A program made the position numbers and the translations under genes. Source: Tubiluchus corallicola (Eukaryota; Priapulida; Priapulimorpha; Priapulimorphida; Tubiluchidae). From it: 40,671 nt of DNA. The notes beneath the pieces are model-generated. The model made no database searches. It saw only the letters and a program-made list of their open reading frames with translations, and had not been told where the DNA came from. The DNA is taken from assembly GCA_030141605.1 (NCBI GenBank), contig JAQGDQ010001444.1:1-40671 (forward strand). The letters are read 5' to 3'. Of the stretch, positions 1 to 8,895 are shown in pieces; within the stretch, counting starts at the first letter, position 1, and every line of letters starts with the position of its first letter.

Positions 1-5
1 AAGTA

Positions 6-976
6 CCGTAAAACGGGGTGAGTTCGCCACTTTTTAGGGGTATTTTTTTACGTTTCCTGCCATAGCAAGAGAATTAGCCAACCGATTTTCTTAGTTCAAG
101 CTTTATATTGCCCTTCGAATAAAACACTATCGTGGGGTGAATTCGCCACTAACAATTTAACACTGTTTAATGCCATTCTAGGCAGCTGAAGTTAACTGAT
201 TGTGATTGGCTGGTTGGGGGTGAGTTCGCCACCCTATGAAAAAATTATAAAAAATGTCTAGTTTTAGTTTTCAAATAGAAACTTCTACGTTGGCAAGGAA
301 GGCTTGAACGTCTTGTGCACTGATCTTATTGCGGGCGCCCTTGACGTTGCCAGCCACTCTGAAAACCAGATTGTTCCTTCGGGCGAATGATTTGACAAAG
401 TCTATTCCAGGGGTGTTTGCCTTGAATCGTCGTTCCTGGATTCCCTTCGCGTCAAGAACACTCTTAATCAGTAGTCGGAGATCGATTGCAGTCATTGGGA
501 ACCCCCACTCAGCGGCCACTTGGAGTGTTGCCGATTTCGTGCTCCTCAGAGGCGGAGAACACTGACTGACCTCTGGTCTTCCGCGGATGACTTCCTGAGG
601 GTTTGTCAGAAAGGGTCTTTCTTGGAACTCCGAATTGCCTCGCCGCTGGGCTGATTGTCCTGTTGGTATTCTTGACGGCATGTAGGGCAGCTTCCAGAGC
701 TTCTGGGGTATAATTTTGGTATCTATGACCCGGTACAGGGGTGCAGGTGCGTGGCATGTTAAGTAGCAAGAAATAGTAGACAAATAATATGTAGCGCAGA
801 ATGGAATACTTCTAGTGCGAATTGAAAGAAGATAACTGTCGCAAACTGTTTATAATGACGGTGATCATGATATCTGTTCATTAAACACTGAACAATAGTT
901 ACAGCAAACCTACAATGGCCATTACGTAAGGGGTGGCGAACTCACCCTCGGGTGGCGAACTCACCCCGTTTTACGG
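6..976 (-). mobile_element. Pogo-like DNA transposon, internally deleted, copy A
   Basis: The element is flanked by TA at 4-5 and 977-978. Its ends are inverted repeats beginning CCGTAAAACGGGGTGAG. The motif GGGTGARTTCGCCAC recurs five times: 15-30, 134-149 and 217-232 on one side, and around 933-947 and 952-967 on the other; these are probably transposase-binding sites. It is exactly as long (971 bp) as copy B at 5133-6103 and nearly identical to it, in the opposite orientation. The minus strand carries the N-terminal DNA-binding part of a pogo/Tigger-type transposase, but no DDE catalytic domain is present, so the copy is non-autonomous. The superfamily call rests on the TA duplication plus the psq/CENP-B-like helix-turn-helix. 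Confidence 0.85.
271..757 (-). pseudogene. Pogo-type transposase N-terminal fragment (frameshifted)
   Basis: The frame begins with ATG at 757 (MPRTCTPVPG). It encodes a pipsqueak-type helix-turn-helix around TPEALEAALHAVKNTNRTIS and a GVPRKT turn. The frame then shifts near 530, and the remainder (VKSFARRNNLVFRV to the stop at 271) looks like the CENP-B-type second DNA-binding domain. The same frame break and the same stop are present in copy B, so the damage predates amplification of the element. No DDE domain follows. It could at most make a truncated DNA-binding protein. Confidence 0.75.
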
Positions 977-978
977 TA

Positions 979-1252
979 TCTCCCTTTCTTCCCCTTGCTC
1001 TCTCTTGAACTCTCACTCTCTCTCCCTTCCTCCCCCCTCTCTCTCTGTCTTTCTCCACTCTCTCTCTCTTCCTCCCCCTAGAGCTCTCTCTCTCTATTTC
1101 TCTCTGTTTTCCTTCCTCTCTCTCTCTCTCTGTTTTCTTTCCTCTCTCTCTCTCTCTCTCTCTCTCCCTTCCCCTTGCTCTCTCTTGCACTCTCACTCTC
1201 TCTCCCTTCCTCCCTCTCTCTTTTTCTTCCCCCCTCTCTCTCCCTCTCAAAA
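979..1252. repeat. CT-rich (TCTC) low-complexity tract
   Basis: A polypyrimidine run dominated by TCTC with interspersed CCC and TT. Blocks such as CCCTTGCTCTCTCTTG recur at about 987 and 1170, so it partly consists of duplicated segments. It begins directly at the edge of the pogo-like element. ORFs read through it on both strands are artefacts of the simple sequence. Confidence 0.9.
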
Positions 1253-2195
1253 GTTTTGCAGGCAATGCACAGTAAGAAAGATTGGCAGTGAGAGAACAGG
1301 CAGTGGAAAAATCAACCAATGTTTTATTTAGAACGGTCAAGTGGATCCCAGAACATTGCAAGGAATTAGAATCAAATTAAAATAAACAATAATTTAAAGA
1401 ACCCGAAATTTATCTTAGTGCAAATTTGCAAAAATTATTTCTTAGGCCAGAGGTCATGCTACAATGTAGGCTAGGCATAATTTTTTTTGGAAAAAACTTT
1501 TCTTCAAATCTCCATCAGTGTCCCAGTACCACAAACTTGCTTATAACATTTTAGCAATTAATTATAATAACTAAGATCCATAATAACAGAATTCATTCAC
1601 TGGAATTGTTCAGATTACAATATTAGGAAAGTATTAAAAATGACAAACTTTTCCACATGCACACATTACTTACAAAAGAACAAGGACTTTTCCTAAAATT
1701 CAGGACAGAACCAGGATAAATTTTGCCAGAGTTATACACATATGTATATAAATATAAAAATATATAAAAAATTTATATTGTATTATGCATTTAACCCTTT
1801 TACATCTCTGTACAAACTGGTAAGATAAAACCGTCTCTCATAAAATTAACTAGAGCTTTATTTAAGGTTTCTTCTTTTTTTTAAAAATATGCCGTTTTTG
1901 GTACATGTATTAAGAACGTAACTATAATTGATCGTGTTGTATATATATACTCTTATATCATGATACAGTGCAGAACTATCAGCCTGCAAATAGAGGCCTT
2001 GCATGTATATGTATATAGTATATGATTTGTCATCATCATCATCTGTCGCAGTTCTATTCGCTCTATTCACTGCCCTGTTTTTTTCACACAATATTTACAT
2101 TTTACGTGACAAATGTAAGACGCCCATTATATGATTAATATGACTTGCACTTGCTGGTTTACAAAAGGTATCACACATCAACACAGTTGGCTTAC
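1253..2195. other. AT-rich non-coding stretch (possible intron of the PHETA-like gene)
   Basis: I see no coding exon, RNA gene or clear repeat. If the exon at 2196-2289 is real, this stretch, together with pogo copy A, would be its downstream intron. A (CAT)n run lies at about 2029-2043. Confidence 0.4.
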
Positions 2196-2289
2196 CTTTT
2201 GCACCTAGACGCTTGTAATATAAACGTCCTTCTTTGTCTGCTTTGGAAAATGCTGCAATATCGCACAAGTCTTTTTCATTGAAGCGCAT
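2196..2289 (-). CDS. First coding exon of a sesquipedalian (PHETA/FAM109)-like PH-domain gene, partial
   Basis: The ATG at 2289 opens 31 codons (MRFNEKDLCDIAAF ... EGRLYYKRLGAK) followed by a strong donor AAAAG|GTAAGC (GT at 2195-2194). The start matches in outline the N-terminus of sesquipedalian proteins, which begin with a short M-basic-x-N-E-basic segment, an Ala-rich stretch and then the first strand of the PH domain (G-x-L-x-K). PHETA proteins are endosomal/trans-Golgi adaptors that bind OCRL and INPP5B and act in receptor recycling. The rest of the PH domain, including the W-F-V-L strand, is not found in 1-2195 on this strand, so later exons lie left of the window. The identification rests on about 30 residues only. 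Confidence 0.45.
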
Positions 2290-2602
2290 TCCCGGGTTGT
2301 TACGCTAAAGAAAGCACCTCTTTCACAATCTGGGCGGATACAACACGGCACCTAAAATGGTAAATATCATAATATAATACATTAGAGTAGCTCAAATTAC
2401 ACTTCCGAGAAGTTTTTTAACAACGAAAGTCATATAGTATGCATCGATTACAGGGTTTGAAGATAGAGTGACCATTGACCACCCGTCCAAATTTTACTGG
2501 ATCCATTTCACTTCCTTGCAATGAAGTGGCTTAAAGTAACAATAATAAATCTATTTATGAATAATATTTGAAAATTTACTAGACGAAGAAACACTTCTTA
2601 CC
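2290..2602 (-). promoter_or_regulatory. Probable 5' leader of the PHETA-like gene (acceptor 2353-2352, upstream donor 2601-2600)
   Basis: Upstream of the ATG on the minus strand a CCATTTTAG acceptor ends at 2352. Further upstream CCACCTG|GTAAGAAG (GT at 2601-2600) is a good donor. Together they suggest a non-coding first exon ending at 2602, a short intron 2601-2352, and a leader in 2351-2290. The promoter would then lie at about 2603-2720, where a locally CpG-richer segment is seen. Inferred from splice motifs only. Confidence 0.3.
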
Positions 2603-2719
2603 AGGTGGAAACATGTGTAAACGTTGCCTTTTCAATAACAATAACACACGATACAACACTAGTTACTGAAGCGATAAGTTCAGCGTCGGCAGTGCCATCT
2701 GTGAGCGGATTTATTTCAA

Positions 2720-3782
2720 TTCAATTTTATTGCACAAATCTTCAATTATAAGAGTATATGGGCAAATTCTATATCTCTATTAAGGACACATTATTAAAAA
2801 AAAACACTAGTGAAAATCAGAATTTCAGAGTGCTTATCATGGATTATGAAAACGTTTTTTACTGCTGCAGATTTGCAAAAGAAAATTAATGGCAAAATAC
2901 ACTAATTTAACAGTGAGCGCCTTTAAAAAATTTATGTTTTCGTACTTAGAACCTTGTGCTAACAAAAGATATCTCACTTCTCAAACAAAATGTTCTCTTA
3001 AGATGGACTTGGCAGCTTATTTCTAGGACTCCAGCTGTTTTTGTGTTACTATCCCTATCCAGTCTTTACACCCAGCATTTTGTTATGTTTTACAAAGAAT
3101 GCACCTTCTATATTAAAGGAAAGTGGTGTTAACAAGACCCTGGCATAGCAATGTCTAATTTTTTACTGCGTTACTGCTATGTTTACCTGTTTTGAGGGCA
3201 AATTTCGTTTTCCTGCCCAATATAGCTAATTGGCTTATGATGGTGACTGGCAATGTCGGGTAAAGATTTCTACGATAGTTGCAGACTATATGTAACAGAG
3301 ATGACATTATATTTTTTTTTGAAAAGCAATAGAACATTTAATTCTTGAAACAAGCTGACATGTGATTTAGAAGAACTGTGAAATACAGGATAAAACAATA
3401 ATGTAATAATAATAGTTACATTATCTCTTTCTCTTAATTCTCACTTAACACAGAAATGAGTTGAAACAAAATTCTTAATCAAGCATTTTTGTAACAGAAT
3501 AGTTGAACGAGGGTTATATCACTGATGTCAACTAAGTTTTATCACACTGATGTTAAATCCATGTTATGCTGGCAAATTTTTTATAATACAAAATGGCAGC
3601 ATTTAATACTAGCATTCACTATTTTAAAAAAGTCATGCTTATGGACTAACACCTAAAAAATTGCATCAGAATGAAAATTTGTTAGAAATTTTGGTTTTTT
3701 GGCAGAGAGTTAGAGAAATGTTTCATTTCTCTTAGTTTAGAAGAGAAGCATTGTGTAGTAGTTTGCCTTCATTTATTGTAAC
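2720..3782. other. AT-rich intergenic stretch, nothing recognised
   Basis: No ORF with family resemblance, no RNA gene and no clear inverted or tandem repeat were seen here. Confidence 0.5.
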
Positions 3783-3938
3783 ATTACTACGGCCAAATCA
3801 CGTTGAAAACACCGGGTCTCGTCTGATCAATGCCTGGTTAGTGCTTGGATGGGTGACCTCCTAGGAATACCAGGTGCAGTAGGCTTGCCGGATGTCCACA
3901 CTGTATCTCGACACTAGGCAGAGGAGCTGCACAAGCTT
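3783..3938 (+). mobile_element. 5S rRNA-derived SINE, copy 1 (truncated)
   Basis: From about 3786 the sequence follows 5S rRNA (ACGGCCAAATCACGTTGAAA, TCTCGTCTGATC, GCCTGGTTAGTGCTTGGATG, GGAATACCAGGTGC). About 20 bases in the loop A/helix III region (the CCGAAGTTAAGCA part) are missing. Downstream it shares CCACACTGTATCTCGACACT and GGAGCTGCACAAGC with the three longer copies (23421, 30062, 33284), then diverges at about 3938. Because the same non-5S body follows, this is a SINE and not a 5S gene. Confidence 0.8.
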
Positions 3939-4039
3939 ATAAAGCTACAAGTTTATAGACAGAGCATAATGGATGACGTCAGAACAATGGCTTTGCATCA
4001 GCAGTTTTCCAAGCGAAAATTGCCAAAAATAGAACATCT

Positions 4040-4530
4040 AACTAATTCGTCAGTACTCCTTTTGGTGGACATGTCCTAAAATATAGCCCACACCATCGTG
4101 TAGCCCTGTTTTTCCGCTTTCTAAAGAGCTACATATCTCCTTCCGACAGTCCCACCAGGCGCCGCTAAAACGTTTTTTCCGCTGTTTCGTCAAAATTTCG
4201 AAAAAAATCCGTGTCGGAGAGTTGTGTCCGGGAAAACGCCCGTTGACCTCTCGCAAATTCTAAATACACCTATGACACACACCGATTAACGGGCTATCTA
4301 TCCATAGCCAGCACCACCCATGGCCCGTTCCCGAGTTCCAGATTTCAGACGTATAACTTTTGCAAAAAACGGCCGAAAATGGCCATTTTGGAGGTATGAG
4401 CAACTGCGTGTGCCGTTTTCAAGAATCATCACTTTTCCTGGGAATAATTGATGCAGAAATTGTCCCTTGTCTTCTTTTTTTACATGCACAGCTTCCTTAA
4501 AATTCTTGGTCAATTTTCTGCACAAAAGTC
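4040..4530. other. GC-richer unclassified segment, possible old repeat
   Basis: This segment is clearly less AT-rich than its flanks and contains a near-perfect palindrome at about 4368-4387 (core AAAATGGCCATTTT). Two short minus-strand frames (4256-4050 and 4525-4298) run through it but resemble nothing I know. It may be an old mobile element or exonised repeat; the sequence alone does not decide. Confidence 0.3.
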
Positions 4531-5130
4531 ACTTACATTTAACCATCGAACTTGAATCTTTTTTGTGCAATTGAATGCATAAGATTTATACAATCTACAA
4601 CTCAGTTTGCATGCACATCTGCTAGCTTCGAAACAGAGGACATAGGTTATTAACTGCATGTGTGTGAGGGTGTGTGTTTGTAGAGAGGGGGAAGGCGAAC
4701 TGCCAAGGTATCAATATTCTTCATAGATCATTATCTGGCTTTAGCTTTTAGGATCACTATCTGGCATTGGCTTTTAGGAATAAGTTTGCAAACTATAAAT
4801 AATGATCCACCACAGTTGAAATATGACAGGAAGCTGTGCAATCGATTTTATAACTTGGGCATAGAACCATCTTGTTGCAATATCTTTGCTTGCTGGGAAG
4901 AAAAAAAACAACATCAGCACTACTAACTATTTATTCACTAACAAATGCTGTAAGCATATCAATATAAGGACATACAAAGTTCGATAATTGTGATTATACC
5001 AAGTTATTTGGTAGAAAAGTTGGAATAATAGTGTCTCATTATAATGGCATAATGCAGAAGTCAGGTTCATTTTGTCATTGTTACATTTCTCTTGCAGTGT
5101 TTATTTTGGAGCGCATTGTAAAATATATAA
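4531..5130. other. AT-rich stretch between unclassified segment and pogo copy B
   Basis: Nothing recognised apart from a short GT-rich run (about 4660-4680) and a small local duplication of a motif near TTATCTGGCTTTAGCTTTTA at about 4731-4780. Confidence 0.4.
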
Positions 5131-5132
5131 TA

Positions 5133-6103
5133 CCGTAAAACGGGGTGAGTTCGCCACCCGAGGGTGAGTTCGCCACCCCTTACGTATTGGCCATTGTAGG
5201 TTTGCTGTAACTATTGTTCAGTGTTTAATGAACAGATATCATGATCACCGTCATTATAAACAGTTTGCGACAGTTATCTTCTTTCAATTCGCACTAGAAG
5301 TATTCCATTCTGCGCTACATATTATTTGTCTACTATTTCTTGCTACTTAACATGCCACGCACCTGCACCCCTGTACCGGGTCATAGATACCAAAATTATA
5401 CCCCAGAAGCTCTGGAAGCTGCCCTGCATGCCGTCAAGAATACCAACAGGACAATCAGCCCAGCGGCGAGGCAATTCGGAGTTCCAAGAAAGACCATTTC
5501 TGACAAACTCTCAGGAAGTCATCCGCGGAAGACCGGAGGTCAGCCAGTGTTCTCCGCCGCTGAGGAGCACGAAATCGCCAACACTCCCAGTGGCCGCTGA
5601 GTGGGGGTTCCCAATGACTGCCATCGATCTCCGACTAGTGATTAAGAGTGTTCTTGACGCGAAGGGAATCCAGGAACGACGATTCAAGGCAAACACCCCT
5701 GGAATAGACTTTGTCAAATCATTCGCCCGAAGGAACAATCTGGTTTTCAGAGTGGCTGGCAACGTCAAGGGCGCCCGCAATAAGATCAGTGCACAAGACG
5801 TTCAAGCCTTCCTTGCCAACGTAGAAGTTTCTATTTGAAAACTAAAACTAGACATTTTTTATAATTTTTTCATAGGGTGGCGAACTCACCCCCAACCAGC
5901 CAATCACAATCAGTTAACTTCAGCTGCCTAGAATGGCATTAAACAGTGTTAAATTGTTAGTGGCGAATTCACCCCACGATAGTGTTTTATTCGAAGGGCA
6001 ATATAAAGCTTGAACTAAGAAAATCGGTTGGCTAATTCTCTTGCTATGGCAGGAAACGTAAAAAAATACCCCTAAAAAGTGGCGAACTCACCCCGTTTTA
6101 CGG
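5133..6103 (+). mobile_element. Pogo-like DNA transposon, internally deleted, copy B
   Basis: Flanked by TA at 5131-5132 and 6104-6105. It has the same inverted termini and the same five GGGTGARTTCGCCAC motifs as copy A, in inverted orientation. At 971 bp it is the same length as copy A. Only scattered substitutions separate the two, so they are either recent products of one source or kept alike by gene conversion. Confidence 0.88.
5352..5838 (+). pseudogene. Pogo-type transposase N-terminal fragment (frameshifted), copy B
   Basis: ATG at 5352. A psq-type helix-turn-helix is encoded in the first frame, which stops at 5600. The continuation in a second frame (EWGFPMTAIDLRLVI onward) carries the CENP-B-like domain to the stop at 5838. 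The frame change is at about 5575-5590 and is shared with copy A. No catalytic DDE region follows before the right terminus. Confidence 0.78.
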
Positions 6104-6306
6104 TATAACTGATTTACTACAAAATTCTGGAATTAACTAATTTATATGTGCTGTCTGCTGTTTTTTGTCATAACATGATCAGCTACCAGGTTTTAACAGG
6201 CTAAGTCATCATAGCTTTGTTTATAAACTCATGATAATTTAAAGATTGAAATGATGACTTTTTTTACAATATTAGCAAACTTTACTACTTAACTCAGAAT
6301 GCAGGC

Positions 6307-6702
6307 AACCTTGAAATTATTTTTGTTGTTAAATATAACTTAATAGCATCCACTAGCAATATCTTAGCATCTATCAACTCTTCAAACGTCAAATATAATA
6401 AAAATGAAGTGGACAAATACATCAAAGTTTTATGGAGTAGAAAAATACATGTAAAGCAGTTGACCGGTAATCCACGAGAGTTAATTCCTGTATTCACAAC
6501 ACCATTAGATATCACAGTCAGTAAATATGACAGATTTATAGAAACAAGTGCGTTAGCTCTTCTACTTGGAAGAGGTTGCAAATCATTTAAATACAGGATA
6601 GGTATGACTGATTCAAATCTGTGTGATTGCGGTTTGGGCTGTCAAACCCCAGAACATTTTTTATTTTTTATTGTCCGTTACCATTTGTTAGACAAGATAT
6701 AA
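6307..6702 (+). pseudogene. LINE ORF2 C-terminal fragment (family 1, copy A)
   Basis: The open frame ends at 6702. It contains VKQLTGNPRELIPVF, then LLLGRGCKSFKYRIGMTDSN and CDCGLGCQTPEHFL, the arrangement usual near the C-terminus of LINE polymerases (a Gly-rich turn, then C-x-C-G, a TPEH histidine, then a Cys). The final Cys is lost because the frame shifts in a T-run at about 6659-6670. The original frame continues in the overlapping frame to 6812 (NLERSLENNDIRNIYRKRDT). Copy B has an unbroken version. No start codon of its own is expected. Confidence 0.75.
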
Positions 6703-6946
6703 GAGTAAATCTCGAACGCAGCTTAGAAAATAATGACATTCGAAACATTTACAGAAAGAGAGACACTAATGTAATTAAAATGTATATAGATATTGTAAAA
6801 GAACTAACATAAAATGATCTTATAGTAAATTGATTACACACTGTTTATAAATATTGGATATATATTTAGAAAAGTAAATCCTAATGTAAAAAATTGTCAG
6901 CTTGTTTAGTGAGAAATTTATTTAATGTACATAGTGTATAGACTTA

Positions 6947-7372
6947 CCGTATTTTCCCATGTATAAGAGACCCTTGTGTATAAGAGACCCCTTCAATTTT
7001 TAGGCAAAAATTCTGGAAAAAAGTTTTTTGGTAATGAATAACTTTATTCATCATAGAAATCATTAAATTCCTCATCACTCTCATCAAAAATATCAACTGG
7101 AGTCAGACCTTCAGCAATTCCAGCCAGTTCATCATCAGAGGAGTCACTCTGCTCAAAAATGGCATTGTCCTCTGTGCCGTCCATGGCATTGGAGATGCCA
7201 CACACTTCTTGATAGATTTAATAATGACCTCTGGCTTTACACCATTCCATGCCTTGAGGACCCAGCTGCAGACTTCTCCAAGGGTTGGCTTACTCCCATG
7301 TATAAGAGACCCCCTATTTTTAAAGTGAAAATTCTGAGCAAATAAGGGTGTCTTATACATGGGAAAATACGG
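6947..7372 (-). mobile_element. Pogo/Tigger-type internally deleted element nested in the LINE
   Basis: The inverted termini begin CCGTATTTTCCCATGTATAA, and TA lies on each side (6945-6946, 7373-7374). The minus strand encodes the end of a pogo-type transposase: EVCSWVLKAWNGVKPEVI followed, after a frame change, by an acidic tail rich in D and E (AMDGTEDN, SDSSDDEL, FDESDEEF). That is the usual C-terminus of this family. The N-terminal and DDE parts are missing. It inserted into LINE copy A: the empty site GACTTATTTA is still seen in LINE copy B at about 28230. Confidence 0.85.
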
Positions 7373-7446
7373 TATTTAGCATTTTGTACTTTTGTGCCCT
7401 GCAAATAGAGGGCTTCTTGTATAATTTTCAATAAAGATTTTTAGTT

Positions 7447-8215
7447 AATTGTTAATAATAATAATATCAACTCTTCTGAGGGAGATTTAAATGTCTTTCT
7501 CTCCACAGCAATTACAGTTATCCAGTAGTGATTATTCTTTGATAATAATAATGTTGATCCATTGGCATATTTCACATACATCATGATTTGGTCGATTGTT
7601 ATGCATGTATAAGTTGTTGTAAAAGATATACAATTTGAGTTGAGCTGAATTAACTCTCTATATACATTATTATGGTACAGAGTGCAGAGTTTACTGCAAC
7701 CTGTTCAATAAAGAAAAGCTTGCTGTACAGTAAACATGAATGTGCAAAATTCAGAATGTCAACTCAGCATAATCAGTTGTTGAAAAGAACATAAAAAACT
7801 TGCACAAACACTCAGTCAACAGTTCAGAAAAAGCTCTAAAAGCATTGTTCATTAGTATAAAAACAATGTACAAAATTACAATGTTGGCTGTACAATAGTC
7901 ATTATTGTAGTACATAAATAGAGATTCAATAATATGCACACTATTGGCCAGTTGCTCGCTTTTATCAAATGCTACATGCAATTCATTTTTGTCTTTGGGT
8001 GCCTGTTTCATTTAAATTTTTATAGAAGTGTAAAATTTCAGATATAATTTATTTATATCGCTAAAATGTCTTAACCACTAATCATGTTGTTAGAGCTTAA
8101 ATGCGAGAAAATTTTTAACAAGTTCACTTGTTATTATGTCCTTTGGTTTATTTGCCAGGTCCTGCAAGCTGCTTTACATTTCTCGCAATCTCAACTTTCA
8201 CATAAACTATATGAA
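7447..8215. other. AT-rich intergenic stretch, nothing recognised
   Basis: A minus-strand frame of about 86 codons (8011-7751) passes through, but it has no recognisable motif and its composition is that of the surrounding AT-rich DNA. No other feature seen. Confidence 0.4.
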
Positions 8216-8491
8216 AGTTTGATTATCATTTATTTGTATCAATAGGATATTGGTGTTAAACACAAAAACATAGCATAAAATTTAATGATCTAATTGTAAA
8301 GAATTGCTTAAAAGCAAATCATTTCTACAAATGTACATACATATGTCACACTTGAAGTTTGATTATCATTTATTTGTATCAATAGGATATTGGTTAAACA
8401 CAAAAACTTAGCATAAAATTTAATGATCTAATTGTAAAAAATTGCTTAAAACAAATCATTTCTACAAATGTACACACATATGTCACACTTG
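8216..8491. repeat. Tandem duplication, about 140-bp unit, two copies
   Basis: Unit 1 (8216-8355) and unit 2 (8356-8491) both begin AGTTTGATTATCATTTATTT and end near GTCACACTTGA. Only a few substitutions and small indels separate them, so the duplication is fairly recent. No coding content. Confidence 0.9.
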
Positions 8492-8895
8492 ATATTCTTT
8501 AAACTTATTATGTTAATTGAAATTTAAAGCTCAAGTTTTGTTTTAAAACGTTTATATTAATACACTAAGCGTAAAAACTAAACTTATACAATTCACGAAC
8601 ATTCACAAATGTTTTCATTAAACAGGCAGTTTGCTCAAACAAACCAAGATGTTTTCAAAATTTGTTCCGGTTTTGCAGAGGGTCCAGAAAATACTGTAGC
8701 GGAAAATAGTGTGAGAAGATTAGCATTCATTCCAAGCATGCATTCGTTCTCAGAATGTTCTATTCTTTAGTTTTTTGTTCATTTTTTCGAAAATGTGATA
8801 CATTAGCGATTGGTTTAGTAGTTACAATACATTTTGCAATTGCCACTGTTGTGAAAAAATGAAATATTAATGAACATGTTGAAATTATATAACAA

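Larger units (their letters stand above)
6303..7446 (+). mobile_element. Non-LTR retrotransposon 3' end (family 1, copy A), interrupted by a pogo element
   Basis: The piece is 5' truncated and starts near 6303. It carries the end of a reverse-transcriptase ORF, a 3' UTR and a short (TAA)n tail near 7440. The body 6548-6946 plus 7373-7446 aligns with 27834-28308. The sister copy lacks the block 6947-7372, which shows that this block is a later insertion. The TAA-type tail and the C-x-C-x(n)-H-x(n)-C motif near the protein end suggest an I-like or related clade; this is a family-level guess. Confidence 0.75.

Noticed and set aside
933-1361. Ser-Leu or Arg-Glu rich ORFs
   Set aside because: Produced by the CT-rich simple sequence on the two strands.
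3783-3892. Functional 5S rRNA gene
   Set aside because: Internal deletion and the same non-5S body as three other dispersed copies show a SINE.
7751-8011. 86-codon minus-strand ORF as a gene
   Set aside because: No motif, no splice context and composition equal to the surrounding AT-rich DNA.
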